Source of the DNA: Bacteroidaceae bacterium | GTDB taxonomy: Bacteria; Bacteroidota; Bacteroidia; Bacteroidales; Bacteroidaceae | Direction of reading: 5' to 3' | Length of the DNA stretch: 52,605 nucleotides | Assembly: GCA_017453465.1 (NCBI GenBank) | Contig: JAFTEV010000101.1 | Coordinates: forward strand, 1-52,605 | Shown: piece after piece, positions 1 through 7,428 of the stretch | How the letters are laid out: each line of letters opens with the position of its first letter | Numbering within the stretch: position 1 is the first letter of the stretch | Program-made: the position numbers and the translations under genes | Notes under the pieces: generated by a model | Seen by the model: the letters and a program-made list of their open reading frames with translations, nothing else | Told to the model about the DNA's origin: nothing | Database searches by the model: none

Positions 1-4
1 GTTT

Positions 5-76
5 GATTCTTAAGAATCGCACAATGATTCTTAAGAATCAAACAATGATTTACAAGAATCAAACAATGATTCTTAG
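5..76. repeat. 21-bp-period array of AT-rich palindromes
   Basis: The 14-bp perfect palindrome GATTCTTAAGAATC starts at 5 and 26, a variant (GATTTACAAGAATC) at 47, and a half copy (GATTCTTA) at 68. They are separated by 7-bp linkers (GCACAAT or AAACAAT), giving an exact 21-bp period. The copy at 81-98 of a different motif (ATTGCCTATGCGGGCGCG) follows directly and resembles 7475-7492. The array lies about 95 bp upstream of the promoter of the HAD phosphatase gene and may continue to the left of the window. Its function is unknown. Confidence 0.9.
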
Positions 77-170
77 TTTTATTGCCTATGCGGGCGCGAT
101 GATTCTGAAGTGAAAAAGAAAAATCTCAGCAAAATGGCAGGTTTTATTCTGCTGTGTGAGAGAAAATTCG

Positions 171-178
171 TACCTTTG
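171..178 (+). promoter_or_regulatory. Bacteroidetes-type -7 box for the Cof-type phosphatase
   Basis: TACCTTTG matches the Bacteroidetes -7 consensus TAnnTTTG. It stands 25 bp before the ATG at 204, so transcription should start near 185. Confidence 0.75.
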
Positions 179-203
179 CGGGCAAACTGGAAAGGATTTT
201 TGA

Positions 204-1019
204 ATGATGGCAGACTACAAACTCATAGCACTGGACATTGACGGCACGCTGGCCAGGAACGACCGCACGGTGTCGCAGGTGACGATTGATACACTGGTGG
301 AGGCACAGCGGCGGGGCGTGCGCGTGGTGATCGCTTCGGGACGGCCAACCTATGGCATTGCGCCCGTGGCCGACGCGCTGCGGCTGGCAGAGTTTGGCGG
401 ATTTGTTCTGGCTTTTAACGGAGGCGAAATCTGGAACTGGCAGACACGGGAATGTCTGTACAGCCACACGCTGCCCGACGAGGTCATCCCTATATTATAT
501 AATAGTACACGCGAGGCAGGACTGGAAATCATGACCTACTGCGGTGCACACATCATGACGGAACGGGCCAGCAACCGCTACATCCAGCTGTCTTCGGCTC
601 GCAACGGGATGCAGGTGAGGCAGGTGGAGGACTTCTTGCAGGAGGTGGAGCGACCCCTGTCGAAGTGCATGATTGTAGGCGAACCGACAGAGGTGCAGCG
701 GTTTGAACCTGTGCTGAAAGCGAAGTTGCAGGGCAGGGCAAATGCTTACCGCAGTGAGCCGTTCTATCTGGAAGTGGTGCCACAGGGCATTGACAAGGCG
801 CAGTGTCTGGAGTTCCTGCTGGAGCGGCTGGGACTCGCGGCCAGTCAGCTCATGGCGTGCGGCGACGGCTACAACGATGTCTCCATGATTCGGCTGGCCG
901 GCCTGGGCGTGGCAATGGGCAATGCGCAGGAGAGCATAAAGCAAGCCGCCGACTACATTACGTTGAGTAATGAAGCCGACGGCGTTGCCGATGCGGTGCG
1001 CAGGTTCTGCCTCAGTTAG
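204..1019 (+). CDS. Cof-type HAD-IIB family sugar-phosphate phosphatase
   Basis: This is a 271-aa cytosolic phosphatase of the HAD superfamily, Cof subfamily (IIB cap). Motif I is DIDGT (nucleophile D11, D13). An SGR stretch near residue 46 fits motif II. A conserved Lys sits in DKAQ near residue 197, and motif IV is GDGYNDVSM around residues 219-227, with the Mg-binding acidic residues. Family members dephosphorylate sugar phosphates, FMN or similar small substrates; the substrate cannot be read from sequence. The frame begins with two ATG codons in a row (204 and 207), and either could be used. The gene is monocistronic behind the promoter at 171. Its stop codon overlaps by 4 bp the stop of the convergent gene ending at 1016. 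Confidence 0.92.
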   Translation: MMADYKLIALDIDGTLARNDRTVSQVTIDTLVEAQRRGVRVVIASGRPTYGIAPVADALRLAEFGGFVLAFNGGEIWNWQTRECLYSHTLPDEVIPILYNSTREAGLEIMTYCGAHIMTERASNRYIQLSSARNGMQVRQVEDFLQEVERPLSKCMIVGEPTEVQRFEPVLKAKLQGRANAYRSEPFYLEVVPQGIDKAQCLEFLLERLGLAASQLMACGDGYNDVSMIRLAGLGVAMGNAQESIKQAADYITLSNEADGVADAVRRFCLS

Positions 1020-1558
1020 GCCAGCGCGTTCTTCTTCTGTTTCTTGTGTTTTTTGTGCTTGGCGGCAGTGTTGGCGTCGTCCTTCTTGTGTTCGCCGCGC
1101 TTCTTCCACTTGCCGTCGCCCTTCTTGGGAGCAAAGTTGCGCAGGGCGCGCATATTGAACTTCGTGATGGCCATGCGTGCTTTGTAAATCTTTTCCCACG
1201 TCAGCACCTTGGCGAACTTCTTGTAGTAGGCCACCTCAATCTTTCGGTTTTCCACCTGTAGCTCTGTGGTCTTCGTGACGATTTGCTCAAATTCGGCCTC
1301 CGTCTTGGCGTTCTTGCCCGACCGCATGAGTTCTCGTTCCTGGTCCATCAGCTTGCGTTGCGCGTCCATCATCTCAGTGAGCAGGGGGAAGAACTTCTGT
1401 TGCTCGTTGGCCGTCAAGTTGGCTTCCTTCGTGATGTATTCCTGCATCTTCTGGCGGTACTCTTCTGGTGAAAACTCCTTGCGCCCGTGGTCTTTCTTCT
1501 GTGCAGCCATGCCCAAGGTCATCAACAGGCAGGCCAGTGTGAATAATACCTTTTTCAT
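1016..1558 (-). CDS. Spy/CpxP-like periplasmic protein with Lys/His-rich tail
   Basis: A 180-aa exported protein. Residues 1-20 form a signal peptide ending in GMAAQ. The mature part is helical and charged, with an LTANEQQ segment that resembles the LTxxQ motif of Spy/CpxP-type periplasmic chaperones and heavy-metal-resistance proteins. The last 30 residues are very rich in Lys and His (KHKKHKKQKK), which could bind metal or anionic surfaces. It is the last gene of a minus-strand unit after an ECF sigma factor and its presumed anti-sigma factor. That position suggests an envelope-stress output or co-regulator. The Spy relationship is inferred from size, helix content and motif only. Confidence 0.6.
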   Translation of the reverse strand: MKKVLFTLACLLMTLGMAAQKKDHGRKEFSPEEYRQKMQEYITKEANLTANEQQKFFPLLTEMMDAQRKLMDQERELMRSGKNAKTEAEFEQIVTKTTELQVENRKIEVAYYKKFAKVLTWEKIYKARMAITKFNMRALRNFAPKKGDGKWKKRGEHKKDDANTAAKHKKHKKQKKNALA

Positions 1559-1614
1559 TTTTCTGTAAGTTTTATGGTTAATGGTTAATAGTGAATGGTT
1601 CTGTGTTATGGGGT

Positions 1615-2043
1615 TTAGTATTCGCTGCCTGAGAGATAGTTGTACACGTCGGCTTCGCTCACCATGGAGTAGCTCAACAGTTCTTCGGCATACTCTTCGT
1701 CGTATTCTTCGCTCAGGGCCACATTGCTTTCGCTGCTGGCCAGCAGGGGGTCGTCGCTGCCACCCATGTAGTGCACTCCCACGAAGGCCAGTGCGATGCA
1801 GGCTGCTGCGGCTGCTGCCCAGCGGACGAATGGATGCTTCCGGCTCTTGCCGCCCGTGATGCTGACGACGCGAGCTTTGTTTTCCTCGGCAGCGGTGGGT
1901 TCGCTGGTCTCCTCGGCTGGAATCTGCTGCATGATGCGTGCAGTGAGTTCCTCGAAATATCCCTCTGGCACCTTGAGCGGACTGGCATTTGTGATGCCCA
2001 GCTCTTCAAGCGGTCTGTTCTCGTTGTTCATGTTCGTTTTCAT
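1615..2043 (-). CDS. Probable anti-sigma factor (single-pass membrane protein)
   Basis: A 142-aa protein. The N-terminal 75 residues are acidic and cytoplasmic (PLKVPEGYFEELTARIMQQI). One transmembrane helix of about 20 residues follows around positions 75-95 (RWAAAAAACIALAFVGVHYM), with a short acidic tail of about 45 residues outside. The PEGYFEEL segment is common in Bacteroidales proteins encoded right behind ECF sigma factors. The start codon overlaps the stop of the sigma gene as ATGA (2040-2043), so translation is probably coupled. A second ATG five codons later is an alternative start. No zinc-binding anti-sigma motif is visible; the role is inferred from position and topology. Confidence 0.7.
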   Translation of the reverse strand: MKTNMNNENRPLEELGITNASPLKVPEGYFEELTARIMQQIPAEETSEPTAAEENKARVVSITGGKSRKHPFVRWAAAAAACIALAFVGVHYMGGSDDPLLASSESNVALSEEYDEEYAEELLSYSMVSEADVYNYLSGSEY

Positions 2044-2606
2044 ATTGCTTTGAAAAATTTAGTTATCTTTTCTACTGCGAGGTGGTAGGAAGCCTTGAGT
2101 GCTCCGACCGAAGTGCCCGTCACGCTGGACATATCTTCGTACTTCATCTCGTCGAAATACTTCATGGTGAAGACGGCCTTCTGTTTGGCTGGCAGCAGTG
2201 CGATGGCCTGTTGCAGCAGCAGTTGGGTCTTGTCGCCGTCGATGTACTCATCGCTTTCAATCTGCATGGCGTAGGAGTTTGTTCCGCCCTCGTCGTTATC
2301 GTCTCCGTCAGCGTCCAGCGAGAGGGTTTCCCTTTGCTGCTTCAGGAACGTGATGCTTTCGTTGTAGGCGATTCGGTAGAGCCAGGTGGAGAGTTTGCTG
2401 TCTCCTGCAAAGCCGTCGATGCTTCGCCATGCCTTCAGGAGCGTGTTCTGCAAGATGTCGTCCGCATCGTCGTGGTTCTGCACCATGTGTCGGATTTGCC
2501 AGTAGAGCGTCCTGCTATATTGATTCACCACAGCCTCGAATGCCCGTCGTTTCTCTCGCGGTTCCTTCAGCCTTCGGATGATGTCGTCTTCGTCAAATTT
2601 ACTCAT
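2040..2606 (-). CDS. ECF-type RNA polymerase sigma factor
   Basis: A 188-aa sigma-70 family protein of the ECF group. Region 2 spans about residues 15-90, with DDADDILQNTLLKAW and the core-binding FAGDSKLSTWLYRIAYNE. Region 4 is at about 130-188 (LLLQQAIALLPAKQKAVFTMKYFDEMKYEDMSSVTGTSVGALKASYH), the -35 recognition helix-turn-helix. Between them lies an acidic linker of about 30 residues (DADGDDNDEGG). It heads the unit sigma, anti-sigma, Spy-like protein. Expression appears to pass through a leader with an ORF and a terminator (2655-2782). An autoregulated envelope-stress response is the likely role, by analogy with other ECF/anti-sigma pairs. Confidence 0.93.
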   Translation of the reverse strand: MSKFDEDDIIRRLKEPREKRRAFEAVVNQYSRTLYWQIRHMVQNHDDADDILQNTLLKAWRSIDGFAGDSKLSTWLYRIAYNESITFLKQQRETLSLDADGDDNDEGGTNSYAMQIESDEYIDGDKTQLLLQQAIALLPAKQKAVFTMKYFDEMKYEDMSSVTGTSVGALKASYHLAVEKITKFFKAI

Positions 2607-2654
2607 TGGGTAACACCGTTGTTTGTCCTTGTGACTCCCGTTTCCGGGAAAGGT

Positions 2655-2759
2655 TTAATCGAGCACCAGAAAAAAACGAAAAAGCCCCTCTGAAGTGTGC
2701 ACTTCGGAGGAGCCTGCCTGGGATAAAAGCCTGATGATGATTCCATAGAATTTACTCAT
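2655..2759 (-). CDS. Leader ORF (34 aa) upstream of the ECF sigma gene
   Basis: Reading minus from ATG at 2759: it begins MSKFYGIIIRLLSQ and ends FFLVLD, stop at 2655. The first ATG lies about 9 nt after the predicted transcription start. Its first codons (ATGAGTAAATTC) nearly repeat those of the sigma gene (ATGAGTAAATTT), and the ATCATC...GGCT stretch recurs in both. The ORF reads straight through the terminator hairpin at 2669-2710, so ribosome movement could control read-through. Three consecutive ATC codons (Ile) precede the hairpin. Whether the peptide is made is unknown. Confidence 0.45.
   Translation of the reverse strand: MSKFYGIIIRLLSQAGSSEVHTSEGLFRFFLVLD
2669..2710 (-). terminator. 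Terminator-like hairpin inside the sigma-factor leader
   Basis: On the minus strand CCTCCGAAGT and ACTTCAGAGG form a 10-bp stem (one G-T pair) around a four-base loop at 2687-2710. A U-rich run follows (complement of 2669-2683). It lies between the promoter at 2775 and the sigma gene start at 2606, which is the arrangement of an attenuator. Confidence 0.65.
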
Positions 2760-2774
2760 TTGTAGTTTACAAGG

Positions 2775-2782
2775 CAAAGTTA
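2775..2782 (-). promoter_or_regulatory. -7 box of the ECF sigma operon
   Basis: On the minus strand TAACTTTG, with TTTTG 18 bp further upstream, fits the Bacteroidetes promoter. The start point is expected near 2768, giving a 160-nt leader before the sigma gene. Confidence 0.75.
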
Positions 2783-2894
2783 CTACTTATTCTTGACTTT
2801 CAAAATAAAAAAATCTTTTTTCTTTCAAAAACAACAAATACAACGCAACCCGCCAAAAAAGCCCAGAAAATTTGCGTAAAAACTCTGAAGGCTG

Positions 2895-2902
2895 TATATT
2901 TG
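2895..2902 (+). promoter_or_regulatory. -7 box of the dockerin-like gene
   Basis: TATATTTG with TTTG about 20 bp upstream (near 2869). The predicted start near 2909 excludes the TTG at 2900 as a translation start and supports the ATG at 2921. Confidence 0.75.
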
Positions 2903-2920
2903 CAACAAAAATCCAAAAGA

Positions 2921-3673
2921 ATGAATACAATCAAACACATGCTGCTGCTTGCAGCACCCCTGCTGCCCATGTCCATGAGCGCACAAGCCATTAACGGCGA
3001 CCTGAATCACAATGGCGATTTGGATGTGGAAGACATCACCTTGCTCATTAATGGTTATTTGACAGGTGAGAAAGAGTATTTTAATGGTGACAGTGACAAA
3101 GTCCACGAAGCCGTTGACCTCGGTCTCTCCGTGAAATGGGCAACCATGAACATCGGTGCAAACGCTCCCGAAGAATATGGCGACCACTTTGCCTGGGGCG
3201 AGACCACAGCAAAGACAGACTACAGCTTGGGCACCTACAAATGGACTCAAGGCGACAGTAGGACATTGACCAAGTACAATACCTCATCCAATTACAGCGA
3301 CACAACTCCCGACAACAAAACTCAGCTTGAGCTTGCTGACGATGCAGCCCAGGCTAACTGGGGCGGCGCGTGGCGTATGCCGACCTATGAAGAGATGACA
3401 GAACTTCGCGAAAAGTGTAAATGGACTTGGACAACCGTGAACGGTGTGAACGGAATGAATGTGACAGGACCTTCAGGCAATTCTATATTCATGCCTGCAG
3501 CTGGGTATCGCAGCGACACAAGGCTCTTCGATGCAAACAGCTGCTGCAACTATTGGTCAAGTTCTCTTAATGAGTCCAAACCAACCCGCGCTTGGAGCTT
3601 CTATTCGAACTACGGGAGTTTGGAAGATTTTCATCGTGAACAAGGGCGAAGTGTTCGCGCCGTTTGCCCGTAG
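2921..3673 (+). CDS. Secreted protein with dockerin-like repeat and Fibrobacter major paralogous-type domain
   Basis: A 250-aa exported protein starting at ATG 2921, after the promoter. The signal peptide covers residues 1-22 (ends SMSAQA). One dockerin-like calcium-loop half-repeat follows (NGDLNHNGDLDVEDITLLING, about residues 24-44). The rest, from VDLGLSVKWATMNIGA to WSFYSNYG...RSVRAVCP, resembles the Fibrobacter succinogenes major paralogous domain/DUF1566 group: a W-rich WGGAWRMPTYEEM segment and a C-terminal R-x-V-C-P end. Related Bacteroidales proteins are extracellular and of unknown function. It is monocistronic. The single half-dockerin is unlikely to be a full cohesin-binding module. 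Confidence 0.75.
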   Translation: MNTIKHMLLLAAPLLPMSMSAQAINGDLNHNGDLDVEDITLLINGYLTGEKEYFNGDSDKVHEAVDLGLSVKWATMNIGANAPEEYGDHFAWGETTAKTDYSLGTYKWTQGDSRTLTKYNTSSNYSDTTPDNKTQLELADDAAQANWGGAWRMPTYEEMTELREKCKWTWTTVNGVNGMNVTGPSGNSIFMPAAGYRSDTRLFDANSCCNYWSSSLNESKPTRAWSFYSNYGSLEDFHREQGRSVRAVCP

Positions 3674-3754
3674 TTCACGAACCTTTTAGCTTGGCGTTAG
3701 CCATATTTAGTACAACTGTAGCACAACATGGCTTCGTTGCAGTAGCAATGCTGT

Positions 3755-3810
3755 GCCAGCCCCCCACAAAGTTCTCCCGCTGCAATGGGTGAACTTTGTG
3801 GGGGGCTGGC
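3755..3810. repeat. 20-bp perfect inverted repeat (strong hairpin) with array-like flank
   Basis: Arms 3755-3774 and 3791-3810 are perfectly complementary over 20 bp (GCCAGCCCCCCACAAAGTTC and its reverse complement), with a 16-nt loop. It could terminate transcription of the gene ending at 3673. The sequence just before it (3718-3750) holds two degenerate units (CTGTAG and TTGCAG cores 21 bp apart) resembling the 22-bp arrays at 12164, 37647 and 49377. The AAAGTTCTC stretch recurs beside those arrays. Confidence 0.85.
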
Positions 3811-3868
3811 AATGGACACTAATCAAAAAAGAATCTCTGCAAACTTCTGTTTACAGAGATTCTTGAGG

Positions 3869-3943
3869 GGTGGAGGGTGGGACTCGAACCCACGACATTC
3901 AGAACCACAATCTGACGCTCTAACCAACTGAACTACATCCACC
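3869..3943 (-). tRNA. tRNA-His (anticodon GTG)
   Basis: Minus-strand cloverleaf with the D-arm TAGTTCAGTTGGTTAGAGC, the anticodon loop TTGTGGT carrying GTG, and the T-arm GTGGGTTCGAGTCCCAC. The extra 5' G (G-1) faces a C discriminator, as expected of tRNA-His. CCA is not encoded. One T-C mismatch is seen at acceptor pair 6-67. The promoter box at 3971-3978 lies just upstream. Confidence 0.92.
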
Positions 3944-3970
3944 GTGTAGCTTCCTTGCGGAAAGCGAGTG

Positions 3971-3978
3971 CAAAGGTA
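3971..3978 (-). promoter_or_regulatory. -7 box for tRNA-His
   Basis: TACCTTTG on the minus strand, 28 bp before the tRNA 5' end. Confidence 0.75.
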
Positions 3979-4025
3979 CGATGAATATTTGAATTGACCA
4001 AATTTTTTTCAAAGAAAATGTTAAA

Positions 4026-4907
4026 CTACGAATAGATTTCCTTTTTGCCAGCAAGTAATGTGTTCTTCATCAGAGAGCAAATGGTCATGGGGCCAACGCC
4101 TCCGGGCACGGGGGTAATGAAGGAACACTTGGGCGCAACAGCATCGAAATCGACATCACCACAAAGGCGGAAGCCCGATTTGCGTGTGGGGTCGGGCACG
4201 CGGGTAGTGCCTACGTCAATGATGACTGCGCCGGGCTTCACCATGTCGGCCTTGACGAAATGGGGCGAGCCGAGTGCGGCAATGATGATGTCAGCCTGCA
4301 GACATTCCTCCTTAATGTTCTTGGAGTGGCTGTGCAGGACGGTCACTGTGGCATCGCCCGGTGTGCGCTTCTGCATCATAAGCTGTGCCATGGGCTTGCC
4401 CACGATGTTGGAGCGACCGAGGATGACGCATTTTTTTCCTGACGTTTCAATGCCATAACGTGCCAAGAGGTCTGTGATGCCCAGCGGCGTGGCTGAAATG
4501 TAGCAGGGTAGGCCAATGGCCATGCGTCCCACATTGATGGGGTGGAAGCCGTCCACGTCCTTGCGATAGTCTATGGCCATGGTCACTTTCTGTTCGCTGA
4601 TGTGCTTGGGCAGTGGCAGCTGTACGATGAAGCCGTCAATGTCGGGGTCATTGTTCAGCAGTTCCACTTGGCGCAGGAGGAAGTCCTCGGTGATGTTATC
4701 CTCAAAACGAAGCAGGGTGGATTTGAATCCACAGGCTTCGCAGGCCAGCACCTTGTTCTTCACGTATGTCTCTGAGCCTCCGTCGTGGCCTACAAGGATG
4801 GCTGCAAGATGGGGACGCTTGCCGCCCTTCTTTACGATTTCTTCTACTTCGGCTGCTATTTCCTGCTTGATGGCAGCAGCTGTGGCTTTTCCGTCGATGA
4901 TGGTCAT
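4026..4907 (-). CDS. folD: Bifunctional methylenetetrahydrofolate dehydrogenase/cyclohydrolase
   Basis: A 293-aa FolD, normal length for the family. It interconverts 5,10-methylene-, methenyl- and 10-formyl-tetrahydrofolate with NADP, supplying one-carbon units in the cytosol. I see the Y-x3-K active-site stretch (ETYVKNK), the QLPLPKH segment, the Rossmann motif [14 protein letters not shown] and the C-terminal [10 protein letters not shown]. The start is ATG 4907 (MTIIDGKA); the open frame continues upstream, but only into ffh sequence in another frame. It follows ffh by 23 bp in the same direction and is the last gene of dedA-ffh-folD. The nearby tRNA-His has its own promoter. Confidence 0.96.
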   Translation of the reverse strand: MTIIDGKATAAAIKQEIAAEVEEIVKKGGKRPHLAAILVGHDGGSETYVKNKVLACEACGFKSTLLRFEDNITEDFLLRQVELLNNDPDIDGFIVQLPLPKHISEQKVTMAIDYRKDVDGFHPINVGRMAIGLPCYISATPLGITDLLARYGIETSGKKCVILGRSNIVGKPMAQLMMQKRTPGDATVTVLHSHSKNIKEECLQADIIIAALGSPHFVKADMVKPGAVIIDVGTTRVPDPTRKSGFRLCGDVDFDAVAPKCSFITPVPGGVGPMTICSLMKNTLLAGKKEIYS

Positions 4908-4930
4908 AATCGTTCTGTATGTGTTGTTCT

Positions 4931-6274
4931 TTAGATTTTGGGCATTCCAGGCATTCCCTTCATGCGCTGCATCTGTTTCATGGCAGCGGGGTTGGTTATC
5001 ATGTGCATCATCTTGCGCATCTGGTCGAACTGCTTTGTGATGCGGTTGATTTCGTCCAGACTTACGCCCGAACCCTTGGCTATGCGCTGCTTGCGCGACA
5101 TATTGATACATTCGGGGTGAGCACGCTCGTAGGGTGTCATGGAACCAATCATGGCTTCCACGGCTTTGAAGGCATTGTCGTCGATGTCCACGTCTTTCAG
5201 GGCTTTGCCCACACCGGGAATCATGGCAGCCAGATCCTTGATGTTGCCCATCTTCTTGATTTGCCCGATTTGGGTAAGGAAGTCGTTGTAGTCGTATTTG
5301 TTCTTGGCAATCTTCTTCTCCAGTCGGCGTGCCTCTTCTTCGTCGAACTGCTGCTGTGCACGTTCTACGAAGCTGACGATGTCACCCATGCCGAGGATGC
5401 GGTCGGCCATGCGCTCCGGGTGGAACACATCGAGGGTCTCCATCTTTTCGCCCGTGCCGACAAACTTGATAGGCTTGTCCACCACGGTGCGGATGCTGAG
5501 GGCAGCACCGCCGCGTGTGTCGCCGTCGAGCTTGGTGAGGATTACGCCGTCAATCTCCAGCCTTTCGTTGAACACCTTGGCTGTGGTCACAGCTTCCTGG
5601 CCAATCATGGCATCGACCACGAGCAAGGTTTCCTGTGGTTCGATGGCATCCTTGATGCTGCGAATCTGCACCATCAGTTCCTCGTCGATGGACTGCCGTC
5701 CTGCCGTATCGACAATGACCACGTCCTGCCCGTAAGCTTTGGCAGCCTTGATAGCGTTCTGTGCCACCTGCACGGGGTCGGTGGCTCCTTCTTCCAGATA
5801 GCAAGGCACATCTACCTGCTCGGCCAGTACGCGCAGCTGCTCCATGGCTGCGGGGCGGAATGTGTCGCAAGCCGCCAGCAGCGGACGCTTGTGCATCTGC
5901 TTTTTCAGGTACAACGCCAGTTTAGCCGACATTGTGGTCTTACCGGCACCGTTCAGACCTGCCATGAGGATGATGGCGGGATGTCCCTGCACGTTGAGTT
6001 CTGTGCTTTGTCCGCCCATGAGTGCAGCCAGTTCGTCGTGCACAATCTTCACCATCAGCTGGCTGGGCTTCACGGCTGTCAGCACGTTTTGTCCCAGTGC
6101 CTTCTGCTTCACTGTGTCGGTGAAACTCTTGGCCACCTTGTAGTTCACGTCGGCTTCGAGCAGAGCCTTGCGTACATCCTTTAGCGTTTCTGCTACGTTG
6201 ATTTCGGTGATTTTACCTTCACCTTTGAGAATTTTGAACGAGCGTTCAAGTCGTTCAGACAGGTTTTCAAACAT
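4931..6274 (-). CDS. ffh: Signal recognition particle GTPase Ffh (SRP54)
   Basis: A 447-aa SRP54 homologue. It binds the 4.5S RNA and signal sequences of nascent membrane proteins and delivers them to FtsY. The N domain is at residues 1-90. The G domain has the P-loop GLNGAGKTT (106-114), DTAGRQ and [10 protein letters not shown]. The M domain begins near residue 300 and ends in the usual Met-rich tail ([16 protein letters not shown]). It starts 3 bp after the dedA stop, so the two are cotranscribed. The SRP RNA gene itself lies 0.8 kb away (7036-7143) on the opposite strand. Confidence 0.97.
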   Translation of the reverse strand: MFENLSERLERSFKILKGEGKITEINVAETLKDVRKALLEADVNYKVAKSFTDTVKQKALGQNVLTAVKPSQLMVKIVHDELAALMGGQSTELNVQGHPAIILMAGLNGAGKTTMSAKLALYLKKQMHKRPLLAACDTFRPAAMEQLRVLAEQVDVPCYLEEGATDPVQVAQNAIKAAKAYGQDVVIVDTAGRQSIDEELMVQIRSIKDAIEPQETLLVVDAMIGQEAVTTAKVFNERLEIDGVILTKLDGDTRGGAALSIRTVVDKPIKFVGTGEKMETLDVFHPERMADRILGMGDIVSFVERAQQQFDEEEARRLEKKIAKNKYDYNDFLTQIGQIKKMGNIKDLAAMIPGVGKALKDVDIDDNAFKAVEAMIGSMTPYERAHPECINMSRKQRIAKGSGVSLDEINRITKQFDQMRKMMHMITNPAAMKQMQRMKGMPGMPKI

Positions 6275-6277
6275 ATC

Positions 6278-6913
6278 TTATGATTTCTTTATTCCTTTAT
6301 AAATAATGCAAGCCATGGCTGCAACGACTGCTGCGATGGCCACCGCACCAATGATGTGGCTGTAGTGCGAAATGGTCTGAATCAGTTGCTCCTTCGGCAT
6401 CACCGAGTGGAAGGCGTAGCCAATGCCCGTGAGAATGCTGTTCCAGAGCGCAGCCCCCAGGCAGGTGTAGAGCACAAACGACCCCAGATTCATCTTGGCC
6501 AGTCCAGCCGGAATCGAAATCAGCTGACGGATGGCGGGAATCATGCGCCCAATCAGCGTTGACACGGCTCCGTGCTGGTCGAAGTAAGCCTCTGCCTGCT
6601 GCACCTTTTCAGCGTCAATCAGACATATATGGCCCAGGCGCGAATTGGCAAAGGCATAGACGATGGTGCGCCCCAGTGTGAGCGAAAGCACATAGTTGAC
6701 CAGTGCACCGATGAGCGCACCCAGGGTTCCACACAGTATAATCAGGGGGTAAGACATTTCGCCTGTCTCCGCAGCCATGTATGCAGCTGGCACCATGACC
6801 ACCTCGGACGGAAAAGGAATGAAACTGGACTCAATGGCCATGAAAAGCACAATCCAGCCATAATTTAGGTTGTCGAGGGCACCGCCCACAAGGTTCAGAA
6901 TAAGTTCTTCCAC
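6278..6913 (-). CDS. DedA family inner-membrane protein
   Basis: A membrane protein of about 211 aa of the DedA/SNARE-associated superfamily, whose members are linked to lipid scrambling or flipping and membrane homeostasis. Seen: the FIPFPSEVVMVPAAY motif near the N-terminus, the G-x3-G-x3-Y helix (LGALIGALVNYVLSL), and the signature F-D-x-H-G...IGRMIPAIRQLISIPAGLAKM with the conserved R and P residues. Hydrophobic segments follow to the C-terminus. The promoter box at 6950-6957 places transcription start near 6944, so I chose GTG 6913 (VEELILN) rather than the more upstream TTG that overlaps the promoter. It heads the dedA-ffh-folD unit. Confidence 0.9.
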   Translation of the reverse strand: MEELILNLVGGALDNLNYGWIVLFMAIESSFIPFPSEVVMVPAAYMAAETGEMSYPLIILCGTLGALIGALVNYVLSLTLGRTIVYAFANSRLGHICLIDAEKVQQAEAYFDQHGAVSTLIGRMIPAIRQLISIPAGLAKMNLGSFVLYTCLGAALWNSILTGIGYAFHSVMPKEQLIQTISHYSHIIGAVAIAAVVAAMACIIYKGIKKS

Positions 6914-6949
6914 GTAATAAAAATAGGTGTAAGTAAATAAAAACTTTTG

Positions 6950-6957
6950 CAAAGGTA
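6950..6957 (-). promoter_or_regulatory. -7 box of the dedA-ffh-folD operon
   Basis: TACCTTTG on the minus strand, 37 bp before the GTG start of dedA. Confidence 0.75.
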
Positions 6958-7019
6958 CGCTTTTTTGCTAATGAGAGCAAAAAAACGCCCGAAATCTTTG
7001 CTATTTCGTTAAAAACACC

Positions 7020-7027
7020 TACCTTTG
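7020..7027 (+). promoter_or_regulatory. -7 box of the ffs-tRNA-Thr transcript
   Basis: TACCTTTG with TTTG about 19 bp upstream (near 6997-7000). Transcription should begin near 7034. Confidence 0.8.
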
Positions 7028-7035
7028 CACCCGCA

Positions 7036-7143
7036 AAACAGACATGGACAAGTCCTGTACGGCCAGCTCCTTGTGAATCCTCCAGGGCTTGACCGCAGCA
7101 AAGGCAACAGGTTGTAGCGGCGCGATGCAGTAAGCTTGTCCAC
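7036..7143 (+). ncRNA. ffs: Signal recognition particle RNA (4.5S, bacterial small SRP RNA)
   Basis: About 105 nt closed by an 8-bp stem TGGACAAG (7045-7052) / CTTGTCCA (7135-7142). The middle carries a GTGAATCC..CCAGGGC...GCAGCAA stretch (7072-7101), which matches the conserved apical domain of small SRP RNAs that binds the Ffh M domain. It is driven from the box at 7020 and followed 3 bp later by tRNA-Thr, so both mature from one transcript. The ends are approximate. The proximity to ffh supports the call. Confidence 0.85.
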
Positions 7144-7145
7144 CC

Positions 7146-7219
7146 GCCTCTTTAGCTCAGTTGGCCAGAGCACGTGATTTGTAATCTCGGGGTCGTTGGT
7201 TCGAATCCGACAAGAGGCT
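7146..7219 (+). tRNA. tRNA-Thr (anticodon TGT)
   Basis: Acceptor arms GCCTCTT / AAGAGGC, D-arm TAGCTCAGTTGGCCAGAGC, anticodon loop TTTGTAA carrying TGT, T-arm GTTGGTTCGAATCCGAC. One T-T mismatch occurs in the middle of the anticodon stem. CCA is not encoded. It is cotranscribed with the SRP RNA. Confidence 0.93.
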
Positions 7220-7227
7220 CAAAAACC

Positions 7228-7268
7228 GCAGAAGGACAGGCACTCGCTTGTCCTTCTGCATTTTAGAT
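7228..7268 (+). terminator. Terminator of ffs-tRNA-Thr
   Basis: GCAGAAGGACA (7228-7238) pairs with TGTCCTTCTGC (7249-7259) around a short loop and is followed by ATTTTA. Confidence 0.9.
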
Positions 7269-7428
7269 GCGCTGTTTATTATAATCTTCATGGCAGCCAC
7301 TTGTTTGTGTTAATTATCGTTTATTGTAGCAACACAACATTCATTTCCCAACAGAACAGACTTGATAATCATGCTGCAATGCGCAGCAGAAACAAACTGA
7401 GAGCCTTACGTATAGAATGCCTCTCGCT

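Noticed and set aside
2900-2920. TTG start for the dockerin-like gene (likewise TTG starts at 6952, 22670, 42892 and 49657)
   Set aside because: The TTG at 2900, 6952, 22670 and 49657 is part of a TAnnTTTG promoter box; 42892 precedes a better ATG. The ATG or GTG downstream was chosen in each case.
4919-6184. 421-codon plus-strand ORF
   Set aside because: Antisense shadow of ffh; composition is His/Val/Gln-rich as in all shadows here.
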